DNA from: Flavobacterium sp. LHD-85
Lineage (GTDB): Bacteria > Bacteroidota > Bacteroidia > Flavobacteriales > Flavobacteriaceae
Direction of reading: 5' to 3'
Assembly (NCBI RefSeq): GCF_030929595.1
Contig: NZ_JAVFVR010000010.1
Location: 62,001-126,000 of the forward strand
DNA length: 64,000 nt
Made by a program: the position numbers and the translations under genes. Shown here piece by piece: positions 56,210-64,000 of the stretch. Position 1 is the stretch's first letter, and every line of letters starts with the position of its first letter. Below the pieces are notes generated by a model, which was not told the DNA's origin, searched no databases, and saw only the letters and a program-made list of their open reading frames with translations.

Positions 56210-57220
56210 TTAAATAACCTGAAATCCAAATGCATATGGATCGTCGCTTTCATCAATTATAATATTATTGTATCCGTACACTTTTGCCCAACCTTGAATA
56301 CTTGGAACAATAGCTGGAATATCTCCAATAGAAGTTTCTTCTACCACCTTTCCAATAAACTTACTTCCAATATAACTTTCGTGAATAAACTCTTCTCCTT
56401 TTTTCAATTTCCCTTTAGCGTGCAATTGTGCCATTCTAGCCGATGTTCCAGTTCCGCATGGCGAACGATCGATTGCTTTATCGCCATAGAAAACGGCATT
56501 TCTGCCAGATGATGTTGAGTCAATAGGTGATCCTGTCCATAACATATGCGATACATCTCGAATTGTATCATTCTCTGGGTGGATGAAATAATCTGGATAT
56601 TTTTCGTTAATTTTTTTACGCACTTCCTGACTATACTGAACAATTTTACTTGCTGTAAAATCTTGAACACCCGAAAAATTCTTTTGCGGATCGACAATGG
56701 CATAGTAATTTCCTCCGTAAGCCACATCAAAAACAATTTCGCCCAATTCTGGACAATCAATAGTAAGTCCTTCTGCAGCTAGATACGATTTTACGTTGGT
56801 CAGACGTACCCAATCTACTTTTTTGCCTGTTTGTTGATATTCAATGTGCACTAAACCTGCAGGCGCTTCCATTTTGATGATTCCAGGAACTTTTGGAGTA
56901 ACCAAACCTTCTTCGACAGCAATTGTGATAGTTCCAATTGTTCCGTGTCCGCACATTGGAAGACAGCCGGAAGTTTCAATAAACAGAATTCCAAAATCAT
57001 TATCAGGATTATTTGGCGGATACAAAATGCTTCCGCTCATCATATCGTGCCCTCTTGGTTCAAACATTAATCCTTTACGAATCCAGTCATACTCTTTTAA
57101 GAAATGCTGCCGTTTTTCGCTCATCGAATTGCCTTGTAGATTTGGTCCGCCACCGGCAACAACCCTAACTGGATTCCCGCACGTATGAGCATCTACGCAA
57201 AAAAAAGTTTTCTTTACCAT
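56210..57220 (-). CDS. 4-hydroxyproline 2-epimerase (proline racemase family)
   Basis: 336 residues. Both catalytic cysteines are present: Cys in PMCGHGTIGT (near 90) and Cys in RSPCGTGTSARMA (near 257). The second Cys excludes the related trans-3-hydroxyproline dehydratase, which has Thr there. It would convert trans-4-hydroxy-L-proline to cis-4-hydroxy-D-proline. One base from the upstream aldehyde dehydrogenase stop. Confidence 0.88.
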   Translation of the reverse strand: MVKKTFFCVDAHTCGNPVRVVAGGGPNLQGNSMSEKRQHFLKEYDWIRKGLMFEPRGHDMMSGSILYPPNNPDNDFGILFIETSGCLPMCGHGTIGTITIAVEEGLVTPKVPGIIKMEAPAGLVHIEYQQTGKKVDWVRLTNVKSYLAAEGLTIDCPELGEIVFDVAYGGNYYAIVDPQKNFSGVQDFTASKIVQYSQEVRKKINEKYPDYFIHPENDTIRDVSHMLWTGSPIDSTSSGRNAVFYGDKAIDRSPCGTGTSARMAQLHAKGKLKKGEEFIHESYIGSKFIGKVVEETSIGDIPAIVPSIQGWAKVYGYNNIIIDESDDPYAFGFQVI

Positions 57221-57221
57221 T

Positions 57222-58805
57222 TTATATTTGAGATAGTGTTAGTTTATTATTTACTGTACGAACAATTTGCAGCGGATTCTCGTTTTGTAATTCAGCTGGC
57301 AGCAAATGATCTGGCCAATTCTGAAAACTTACTGGGCGCACCCATCTATACACTGCATCTATACCAACTGCTGTGTAACGCGAATCTGAAGATGCAGGGT
57401 AAGGTCCTCCGTGAAGCATAGAAGCACAAACTTCTACACCTGTAGGAACACCATTATAGATCAAACGACCTACGCGATTCTGCAAAGCACCAATTATCCC
57501 TTTATGAGATTCAATTTCGTTCTCCTCACTTATGATTGTTCCTGTCAGCTGTCCTTCAAGCTTAGAAATTACCTCTATTAATTCAGCTTCATTTTCACAT
57601 TCAATTAAAATAGAAAATGGTCCAAAAACTTCATTGTGCAATACTGCATTTTTTAAAAATTCTTTTCCATCAACTTTTAAGACAGTTGAAGCACCGTGAT
57701 TTGGTGTTGTCTCTCCTTTAAATTGCGCTATTCTTGAAACTCCATTCTGCTCTTCTATTTTTGCAATTCCGTTATTAAAATCCGCATAAATAGAAGGATG
57801 AAGCATACAGCCTGGCTGAATTTTTTCGATTGCCTGATCCAACTTTTCAGTAAAATCATTTAATTCTTCTCCTTTCAAAGCAAGCAATAACCCTGGATTA
57901 GTGCAAAATTGCCCTGCTCCTAAAGTAATAGAACCTGCATAAGCCGTTGCCCATTTTTGGCTATTTTTTTTCAAAGCATTAGGCAATAATACCACTGGAT
58001 TAATACTTCCCATTTCGGCAAATACCGGAATTGGTTCTGGGCGCTGTGCAGCTAAATCACACAAAGCGCGGCCGCCATTAATGCTTCCTGTAAAACCTAC
58101 TCCTTTTACTAATGGATGTTTTACCAAACTTGTTCCAAGCGTTCTTCCATCACCGATAAGGTTAGAAAAAACACCTTCTGGCATATTGCTTTTCTGAGCC
58201 GCTTTTATGATTGCCGAAGCGACCATTTCGCCCGTTCCAATATGCATCGAGTGGCTTTTTACAATAACTGGACAACCCGAAGCCAAAGCTGAAGCTGTAT
58301 CTCCTCCGCTTGTAGAGAATGCAAAAGGAAAGTTACTTGATCCAAAAACCACAATTGGTCCTAGAGGCACTAACATTTTGCGTAAATCTTCTTTTGGCGC
58401 AGGCTGTCTGTCAATTATTGCAGTATCTATTGTTGCTTGCACCCAGCTTCCTTCTGTAAGCATATCGGCAAAAGCTTTCAACTGGCCGATTGTTCTTCCG
58501 CGTTCTCCTTCTGCTCTACCTCTCGGATAACCCGATTCGGTGCAATATTGAACTAAAAGATCATCTCCTAATGCTAAAATTTCATCAGCAATAGCGTTTA
58601 AAAATTTAGCTTTTTCAATACCAGAATAATTTTTATAACTCGCAAATGCTTGATTGGCTAGCGCAACCGCTTCTTCAATTTCATCTTGAGTTGCCTCTGT
58701 AAAAACCCATGGATTTTCTGTATTCAATAGCGGATTAAACGTTTTTAGTATTTTTGTACCGCCTGCTTTTAGCTGGCTTCCTATATAATTTTTTCCTGTA
58801 ATCAT
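57222..58805 (-). CDS. alpha-ketoglutaric semialdehyde dehydrogenase
   Basis: 527 residues, NADP-type aldehyde dehydrogenase of the 2,5-dioxovalerate group. Catalytic Glu in VFAEMGSINP (near 264) and Cys in GAGQFCTNPG (near 300). Sequence length and motifs match family members adjacent to hydroxyproline or pentose pathways. It oxidises 2-oxoglutarate semialdehyde to 2-oxoglutarate, the last step of the pathway. Confidence 0.88.
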   Translation of the reverse strand: MITGKNYIGSQLKAGGTKILKTFNPLLNTENPWVFTEATQDEIEEAVALANQAFASYKNYSGIEKAKFLNAIADEILALGDDLLVQYCTESGYPRGRAEGERGRTIGQLKAFADMLTEGSWVQATIDTAIIDRQPAPKEDLRKMLVPLGPIVVFGSSNFPFAFSTSGGDTASALASGCPVIVKSHSMHIGTGEMVASAIIKAAQKSNMPEGVFSNLIGDGRTLGTSLVKHPLVKGVGFTGSINGGRALCDLAAQRPEPIPVFAEMGSINPVVLLPNALKKNSQKWATAYAGSITLGAGQFCTNPGLLLALKGEELNDFTEKLDQAIEKIQPGCMLHPSIYADFNNGIAKIEEQNGVSRIAQFKGETTPNHGASTVLKVDGKEFLKNAVLHNEVFGPFSILIECENEAELIEVISKLEGQLTGTIISEENEIESHKGIIGALQNRVGRLIYNGVPTGVEVCASMLHGGPYPASSDSRYTAVGIDAVYRWVRPVSFQNWPDHLLPAELQNENPLQIVRTVNNKLTLSQI

Positions 58806-58835
58806 GTTTTCTTCTTATAAATGAATTAAGAGCAA

Positions 58836-58976
58836 TTTTAGTTTTCAACCACTGTTTTAATCTCAAGTTTCAGTCGCAGCCCCAGTAAACGCAGTAACCG
58901 AAAACCCTGACTGTAAATGGAAACTGAAAAACTGAGACTGCGACTGAAAGCTGAGAACCGAGGCTGAAAACTAAAA
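58836..58976. repeat. inverted-repeat element in the operon gap
   Basis: Outer arms TTTTAGTTTTCA (58836-58847) / TGAAAACTAAAA (58965-58976). Inner arms AGTTTCAGTCGCAG (58866-58879) / CTGCGACTGAAAGCT (near 58938-58952). Fills most of the 199-bp gap between the dapA-like gene and the aldehyde dehydrogenase gene; non-coding. Confidence 0.75.
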
Positions 58977-59004
58977 AAGCAAAGCCAATCTTTTAAATAT
59001 GCGA

Positions 59005-59919
59005 TTATAAATTTTTATAATCTGGCAAAGTTGGTCTTGTGCGTAATCCTTCAGCAATAATCGCTAAAACTCTTTCTCTTTCTGCTCCTTGCAATGGCAA
59101 TCTTGGCGCACGAACATATTCTGAACCAATTCCTGTTGCAACCTCTGCTAATTTGATATTCTGAACCAAAAATGCATTAATATCCAATTCTAATAAAGGC
59201 AAGAACCATCTGTAGATTTTCAACGCCTCATCAAATCTTCCTGCTTTGGCCAATTTGTAAATTGCCACTGTTTCTTCAGGGAAAGCACAAACCAATCCAG
59301 AAACCCATCCATCAGAGCCCATAAATAAACTTTCTAATGCTAATGTGTCTACTCCTGATAATATTTTTAAACGATCTCCAAAACGGTTGATCATTCTAGT
59401 AACGTTAGAGATATCTCTAGTTGATTCTTTTACTGCTTGAATGTTATCGTATTTTAATAATTCTTCAAACATATCTAAAGTAACTTCAATTTTATAATCA
59501 ACTGGATTGTTGTAAACCATAATAGGAAGAGAAGTGTTCTTTGCTACTTCACTATAGAAAGTAACCGTTTCAAAATCAGATGCTTTATAACGCATTGGAG
59601 GAAGCATCATTAATCCTTTTGCTCCATCTTGTTCAGCTTTATTAGCAGCCAAAATTGCATTTTTTGTAGATTGCTCTGCAATATTCATAATTACAGGCAC
59701 TTTATTTTCTGTTAGCGAAACGGTATGTTTTACTAATTCTCTTTTTTCTTCTTCTAAAAGCGTACTAGCTTCACCTAAAGTGCCTCCTAGAATAATTCCT
59801 GACACTCCGGCATTTAATTGTGCCTTCATATTAACTTCAAACATATTGAAGTCTAATTTGTCATCTGCAGTAAATTTTGTAGTTACTGCGGGCATAACGC
59901 CATTCCATTGAATACTCAT
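59005..59919 (-). CDS. DapA/DHDPS-family enzyme, likely 1-pyrroline-4-hydroxy-2-carboxylate deaminase
   Basis: 304 residues, TIM barrel. Tyr in MVYNNPVDY (near 135) and Schiff-base Lys in AVKESTRD (near 162). In hydroxyproline operons this family converts 1-pyrroline-4-hydroxy-2-carboxylate to 2-oxoglutarate semialdehyde and ammonia. First gene of the minus-strand operon, with a nonamer-repeat promoter. Alternative: another 2-keto acid lyase; context favours the deaminase. Confidence 0.86.
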   Translation of the reverse strand: MSIQWNGVMPAVTTKFTADDKLDFNMFEVNMKAQLNAGVSGIILGGTLGEASTLLEEEKRELVKHTVSLTENKVPVIMNIAEQSTKNAILAANKAEQDGAKGLMMLPPMRYKASDFETVTFYSEVAKNTSLPIMVYNNPVDYKIEVTLDMFEELLKYDNIQAVKESTRDISNVTRMINRFGDRLKILSGVDTLALESLFMGSDGWVSGLVCAFPEETVAIYKLAKAGRFDEALKIYRWFLPLLELDINAFLVQNIKLAEVATGIGSEYVRAPRLPLQGAERERVLAIIAEGLRTRPTLPDYKNL

Positions 59920-59941
59920 AATTTTAATTTTTTATTAAGGC

Positions 59942-60006
59942 CAAAATTATCTAGAAACAACAGAGCGCACCCTTTAAAAATTACCACAAAATGATACTAT
60001 ATTACC
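59942..60006 (-). promoter_or_regulatory. promoter of the hydroxyproline operon with nonamer repeats
   Basis: Plus-strand TATATTACC at 59998-60006 and a 7/9 copy AAAATTACC at 59977-59985, 21 bp apart. Minus-strand -7 box TAATTTTG (perfect TAnnTTTG) at 59949-59942, exactly 27 bp from the proximal copy. There is also a dyad TTACC-N9-GGTAA (60002-60020) towards the araC gene. Confidence 0.7.
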
Positions 60007-60098
60007 CTCTATAGTGGTAAAATCTAAAAAACAGAACATTATAGCATCATTTTTTTATTCAAATACAATATATTTGATTATAACTAACTAACCACTAT

Positions 60099-60944
60099 AT
60101 GAAAGTTTTCCCATTCAAAATTCCAAAATCCGGAGAAGATCCCCTTATATATCAAGAAGATATCGAAGTATCATTTTATGATAAATTGCATCAGCATGAA
60201 GAAATTCAAATTAGTTTTATAGAAAAAGGAGAAGGTGCCGTTTTTGCCGGTGACACTATTTCGCAATATCGTGAAGGTGATATACTGGTAATTGGAAGCA
60301 ATTTGCCACATGTTTTTAGAAGCGACGTTCAGGAAAATGTAATTTCTGTAATGCGCACTTTGTTCTTTACATTCAATTCGTTCGGAAAAGATTTTTTTGA
60401 ACTCCCTACTTTTAGAAATATCCATCCTACTCTAGAAAGCAGTAAAAACGGTTTCATAATTCATAATGCACCGAAAAAAGTTATCAAATATTTTAAAAAA
60501 CTGAAAAAAGCAGATAGTTATACCCGTTTTATATTATTTCTAGATATTATGAAATGGCTCTCAACATCTGAAACCACTCCGCTTTCTAATTATTTATATC
60601 AAAAGAAAATAACAGACAACGAAGGAAAAAGAATGCAGATTGTGTTTGAATATGTAATGACCAATTTCCATAAAAATATCACGCTTGATGAAATTGCTTC
60701 GATTGCCAGTATGACCAAAAATGCCTTTTGCCGGTATTTTAAAGTACGGACCAACAAGTCTTTTTTTCAATTTCTAATTGAAGTACGAATTGAGAGAGCG
60801 GCAAAATTATTATCTAATAATGAAGAACTCTCTGTTTTGGAAATTGCCGAATTATGCGGTTTCAATAATATTTCCAATTTTAACCGAAAATTTAAGGAAT
60901 TAAAACAGCTTTCGCCTTTACAATATAGAAAACTGAATTTATAG
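60099..60944 (+). CDS. AraC-family regulator with cupin sensor domain
   Basis: 281 residues. N-terminal cupin/AraC-binding domain (about 15-90; HQHEEIQISFIEKGEGAVFA, EGDILVIGSNLPHVFRS). C-terminal double HTH (about 180-281; LDEIASIASMTKNAFCRYF, IAELCGFNNISNFNRKFKEL). Divergent from the hydroxyproline operon, so the probable regulator of it and of the other promoters carrying the nonamer. It may sense hydroxyproline or a derived intermediate. Confidence 0.88.
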   Translation: MKVFPFKIPKSGEDPLIYQEDIEVSFYDKLHQHEEIQISFIEKGEGAVFAGDTISQYREGDILVIGSNLPHVFRSDVQENVISVMRTLFFTFNSFGKDFFELPTFRNIHPTLESSKNGFIIHNAPKKVIKYFKKLKKADSYTRFILFLDIMKWLSTSETTPLSNYLYQKKITDNEGKRMQIVFEYVMTNFHKNITLDEIASIASMTKNAFCRYFKVRTNKSFFQFLIEVRIERAAKLLSNNEELSVLEIAELCGFNNISNFNRKFKELKQLSPLQYRKLNL

Positions 60945-61039
60945 ATTGTATGATTTCACGCAGATTTGAGCAGATTAAATTAGATTTTTTTTAATGAAAT
61001 CAGCAATGCGTTTAATATATGGTGGATGTACTTTGTGTT

Positions 61040-61057
61040 GACGCACTACGGTGCGTC
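61040..61057. repeat. GACGCAC/GTGCGTC palindrome
   Basis: GACGCAC (61040-61046) TACG GTGCGTC (61051-61057) in the gap after araC; a short intergenic palindrome of a widely seen kind. Confidence 0.6.
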
Positions 61058-61086
61058 TCTACAGATTAAACTTTCTCTTATATCAT

Positions 61087-61124
61087 AAAAAGGCTTTGAT
61101 TTCATTAGAAATCAAAGCCTTTTT
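61087..61124. terminator. bidirectional intrinsic terminator
   Basis: Perfect 17-bp stem (61087-61103 with 61108-61124), 4-nt loop, between the converging araC and GH35 genes. Confidence 0.9.
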
Positions 61125-61149
61125 TGTTATTTACGAAAAATAATCATTC

Positions 61150-63015
61150 TTACTTGACTTCACCTTTTTCAGGCTGTAAGTCCTCTAGAATTGGAGTTTC
61201 AGTCGATTTCACACTTGTTTGAAGCTTGTCATTTTTTTGTTCAAAAATTACAATTTCGTTGCTTCCCTCGTTCAGCCAGCATCCTGGCACATATAAGGTT
61301 TGCTGTGGCCCAACACTCCAGTAACGTCCAATATTGATTCCGTTAATAAATACAATTCCTTTACCCCAATCACGCATATCTAGGAAAGTATCACCTTTTT
61401 TAGCCAAATTAAAAGTTCCCTGATAAAGAGTAGGCTGCCCCGCTTTTGCATTGTTTTTAGCCTCAGCAAGATTTGGCATTTTATCCATTGGCAAAGGATA
61501 CATATTCCAGTCACCAGTTATGGTTTGCCCGTTGATGATTACAGGCGAAATTATACCTTTTGTACTATTGATGATTTTTGCTCCGTAATTAATACGCCCC
61601 ATGTTTTCAACGATAATGTCTAAAGTTGCATTAAAAGGAACGTCAATCGTACATTCATAGTTTTTGTAATAACTATTCAACTCAGCAACTTTTTGTCCAT
61701 TAACATAAACAATAGCATAATCACGAAGTCCCTTTAGCTCTAATTTCCCATTAATAGGCTGTTTGAATTTTTTGCTGTACCAAACATAACCGTGCCCTTG
61801 ATTCAATTCTTCAAAAGTCATCGGTTTTTCATTGTTTACCGGTTTAATTTTATTCTTCAACGATTCTAAAGCAACTGTTTTCGTTAATTTGATTTCTGGT
61901 ATTGCAATGACATTAATTTTTGCGGGAACATTAGGTGTATTTGCTGTTTTTAATAAATCACGAAGAGCATTATACTTTTCGGTTGCCCAGCCAGCCTCGC
62001 TAATTGGAGCGTCATAATCATAGGAAGTTAAATCAGGTTGAATATCATGATTTCCGTCATAATTTGCACCAGAAGTAAATCCGAAATTTGTTCCTCCATG
62101 AACCATATAATAGTTAAAAGAAACGCCAGCATCAAGATATTTTTTAGTTTGTTTTGCCACTTCTTCTGCACTTACTTTTGGAAAAGGTTCTGCCCAATGA
62201 TCCAGCCAGCCCGGATAAAACTCAGCTACCATATAAGGCCCTTTTCCTCCATTAAATTTGTTTACTACTTCTTTTAACTTCGTAACATCGTCCTCTCCGT
62301 TAGCGGTTGGCAAAGCCCCTGGAAGTGCACCTTCAGCAAATAACCAGCTTCCGTCTGATGTAAAGAATGGTACATTAAACCCAACATCTTTTAATTGTTG
62401 AAAAACCGCAGCGCTGTATTTTTTATGTTCTTCTATCGAAATATCTTTGCGTTGTGCAACATACGAACCAAATTCGTTTTCGCCCTGAACCATGATAATT
62501 GGCCCACCATTGGTTACCAGTAAATTTTTCACCTGTCCATAAAGTGCTGTAAAATATGCTTTTGTCGCTGCCAAATACTGTTTGTTATTTCCTCTAATTA
62601 CCATGTCTGGCACTTTCTGCAAAAACCAAGGATAGCCACCAAACTCCCATTCGGCACACACATACGGACCAGGGCGTAATATTACATAAAGCCCTTCTTC
62701 CTGAGCGATCTTGATATACTCAGCTACGTTTCTATTTTCGGTTTTAAAGTCCCATACTCCGGGAGCGGTTTCATGATAATTCCAAAAAACATACGTTGCA
62801 ACGGCATTTAATCCCATGGCTTTCATCATTTGCAAGCGATGGCGCCAATATTCTTTTGGAATTCTAGCGTAATGCATCTCGCCACTATGAATTTGAATAG
62901 GCTTGCCGTCTAATACAAAATTGCTGTCTTTAATAGCAAATGTATGTTTTGTTTGCGCATTTGCTTTTCCGACCAGCAAAAGGAAAACAGATAAAATAAA
63001 AAGACTTTTTTTCAT
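61150..63015 (-). CDS. GH35 beta-galactosidase
   Basis: 621 residues, signal peptide (about 1-20, ending GKANAQ). GH35 TIM barrel with acid/base Glu in VQGENEFGSY (near 180) and nucleophile Glu in MVAEFYPGWLDH (near 265); the IHSGEMHYARIP and RPGPYVCAEWEFGG stretches are typical. C-terminal beta domains (about 410-600) bind or shape the site. Secreted to the periplasm. Acts on beta-galactosides such as galactan side chains. Confidence 0.92.
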   Translation of the reverse strand: MKKSLFILSVFLLLVGKANAQTKHTFAIKDSNFVLDGKPIQIHSGEMHYARIPKEYWRHRLQMMKAMGLNAVATYVFWNYHETAPGVWDFKTENRNVAEYIKIAQEEGLYVILRPGPYVCAEWEFGGYPWFLQKVPDMVIRGNNKQYLAATKAYFTALYGQVKNLLVTNGGPIIMVQGENEFGSYVAQRKDISIEEHKKYSAAVFQQLKDVGFNVPFFTSDGSWLFAEGALPGALPTANGEDDVTKLKEVVNKFNGGKGPYMVAEFYPGWLDHWAEPFPKVSAEEVAKQTKKYLDAGVSFNYYMVHGGTNFGFTSGANYDGNHDIQPDLTSYDYDAPISEAGWATEKYNALRDLLKTANTPNVPAKINVIAIPEIKLTKTVALESLKNKIKPVNNEKPMTFEELNQGHGYVWYSKKFKQPINGKLELKGLRDYAIVYVNGQKVAELNSYYKNYECTIDVPFNATLDIIVENMGRINYGAKIINSTKGIISPVIINGQTITGDWNMYPLPMDKMPNLAEAKNNAKAGQPTLYQGTFNLAKKGDTFLDMRDWGKGIVFINGINIGRYWSVGPQQTLYVPGCWLNEGSNEIVIFEQKNDKLQTSVKSTETPILEDLQPEKGEVK

Positions 63016-63145
63016 TTGATGATATTTAGATTATTATATTTTTTTCTTAGAAATAACACTGTTGTATTTCAATTTTCTCTTATTATTCATAAGGTCTACT
63101 TTGGTTCATTTTCGTACTTATGGAACCTCTATAAAAATTTCTCAT
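63016..63145. other. intergenic gap in the galactosidase unit
   Basis: 130 AT-rich bp between the GH2-type and GH35 genes, both leftward. No hairpin and no clear promoter is seen. Confidence 0.4.
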
Positions 63146-64000
63146 TTACATTGGAACACCGTATAATTCAATGTCTTTGATTGCTGTTTTACTATTCTCA
63201 GGCTGCACATCCAAAATAATTACTCTCACATATTTTATGTTTTCATACTTAAAGAATAAAGGCTTGTAATCCTGACCAGAAACTTTTATTTCCTTAAATA
63301 CATCAGTCCATTTTGTGCCATCTTCTGAGACTTCTAGAGAATAGGTATACCAATCGCTATCTTTTCCCCAAACAATTTTACTTCCTTGCAGCATCATTTT
63401 CTTTGCAAGATCAATTTGCATTACAACTGGTAAATCCTTTTTTGAAGACGACCACAATGTCGACGGATTTGCGTCTAAAATATTCTCCAATCCTTTGTTA
63501 TCGATTTTAGTTGAAAAACTTACTTGATTTGCAACAAGTTTTATAACTGGAGGCAATGCTTCTGATTTTGTTTTATTTGAAAATGACTGCTCACTACTGG
63601 TTTCTTTCTCTTCGTCCCACTTTGCATGATCACCGTCTGGAACATATTCTCCTTGGTATTGAACCGTTCTAATAACTGTTTTGGCTGATTTAAGCCCTTG
63701 ACTGGAAGCCGATATTACAATATCTCCAGCCTGATTGGTTGTTCGGATTATTCCGTATCCGATTCCGCCTTCTGTTTGTTGTGAAGCTATTTTAACGCGT
63801 GGAATATTTGCACCAATCAATCTTCCGTTTCCTAAAACTTCTACATTAACTTGATACGTTTCTAATGCATTTTTATTACTGAGAACAGTTCCGTTTTTAT
63901 CACAAACTTTAATATAAAAAGGAACCATATCAGAGCCATCGGCGATTGGATTAATTCCACGATCTGCGACTTCTATTTCGAGATGATCGGCTTCACCCGG
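63146..64000 (-). CDS. GH2-type glycoside hydrolase C-terminus, start cut by window edge
   Basis: Open frame continues to the right edge; 284 residues are seen. The segment starts with HLEIEVADRGINPIADGSD and VPFYIKVCDKNGTVLS, as in the C-terminal domains of GH2 beta-galactosidases. The end (about the last 130 residues) is an F5/8 type C (discoidin-like) domain (LDANPSTLWSSSKKDLPVVM, YVRVIILD). The catalytic part lies outside, so substrate is inferred only. Same strand as GH35, so probably one glycan-use cluster. Confidence 0.75.
   Translation of the reverse strand, partial: PGEADHLEIEVADRGINPIADGSDMVPFYIKVCDKNGTVLSNKNALETYQVNVEVLGNGRLIGANIPRVKIASQQTEGGIGYGIIRTTNQAGDIVISASSQGLKSAKTVIRTVQYQGEYVPDGDHAKWDEEKETSSEQSFSNKTKSEALPPVIKLVANQVSFSTKIDNKGLENILDANPSTLWSSSKKDLPVVMQIDLAKKMMLQGSKIVWGKDSDWYTYSLEVSEDGTKWTDVFKEIKVSGQDYKPLFFKYENIKYVRVIILDVQPENSKTAIKDIELYGVPM

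Noticed and set aside
60002..60020. TTACC-N9-GGTAA dyad as the main operator
   Set aside because: A dyad of this kind is seen only here and partly at 40.24 kb, not at susC; the 21-bp direct repeat is common to all three promoters, so it is the better candidate.
1..64000. tRNA, rRNA, riboswitch or prophage
   Set aside because: No cloverleaf, conserved rRNA stretch, known riboswitch core or phage gene was seen by eye on either strand; a covariance-model search (tRNAscan-SE, Infernal) would be decisive.

Overview
The window looks like a chromosomal segment of a Flavobacterium-type bacterium (phylum Bacteroidota). The DNA is AT-rich. Genes carry Bacteroidota hallmarks: a SusC/SusD pair, a T9SS type A C-terminal sorting domain, TonB receptors fused to a CarboxypepD_reg-like domain, and LytTR and LuxR-type regulators. 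Several promoters show the TAnnTTTG -7 element of this phylum. I see no rRNA or tRNA gene, no CRISPR array, no transposase and no phage gene. The genus is an inference from sequence style, not a measured identity.

Layout. 1-1460 is the start of an AspT/YidE-type antiporter that runs off the left edge. 1.7-10.3 kb is mixed: AraC regulator, NmrA-type protein and DUF1772 protein; a GNAT acetyltransferase; a TPR protein; a LytTR two-component pair divergent from a TonB-type receptor. 10.4-15.8 kb holds a TetR regulator and an SDR gene sharing one operator sequence, then a PepSY membrane protein with a siderophore-type TonB receptor. 16.1-21.3 kb is a sucrose locus: fructokinase, fused sucrose-phosphate synthase/phosphatase, GH32-like hydrolase. 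21.5-23.5 kb has a Crp/Fnr protein and a CPBP protease. 23.6-29.0 kb is a tight eight-gene operon for a type III polyketide with its own acyl-ACP machinery. 29.1-38.6 kb is mixed: deacetylase, aspartyl-protease-like protein, membrane-tethered LuxR regulator, HExxH protein, MscS channel, an orphan IlvN-like ACT protein behind two tandem Ile-rich leader peptides, alcohol dehydrogenase, L,D-transpeptidase-like protein. 38.9-60.9 kb is a peptide/hydroxyproline utilisation region. 61.1 kb to the right edge has a GH35 and a truncated GH2-type galactosidase.

How the genes work together. The strongest system is at 38.9-60.9 kb. A secreted M43 metalloprotease, an S37 peptidase, a SusCD importer, a periplasmic DPP IV-type peptidase and two M24 X-Pro peptidases could release and import proline/hydroxyproline peptides. 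4-Hydroxyproline epimerase, a D-amino-acid-type dehydrogenase, a DapA-family deaminase and an alpha-ketoglutarate semialdehyde dehydrogenase would convert trans-4-hydroxy-L-proline to 2-oxoglutarate. A cupin-AraC regulator lies at the head. Three separate promoters (S37, susC, dapA-like) carry a TATATTACC-type nonamer repeated at 21-bp spacing, with the promoter-proximal copy exactly 27 bp before a TAnnTTTG-like box. That is the layout expected of an AraC-family activator.

The second highlight is 36.39-36.68 kb (minus strand): two 19-residue Ile-rich leader peptides, each followed by a terminator hairpin and a candidate antiterminator, in series before the orphan IlvN-like gene. Intergenic regions also hold several families of inverted-repeat elements.
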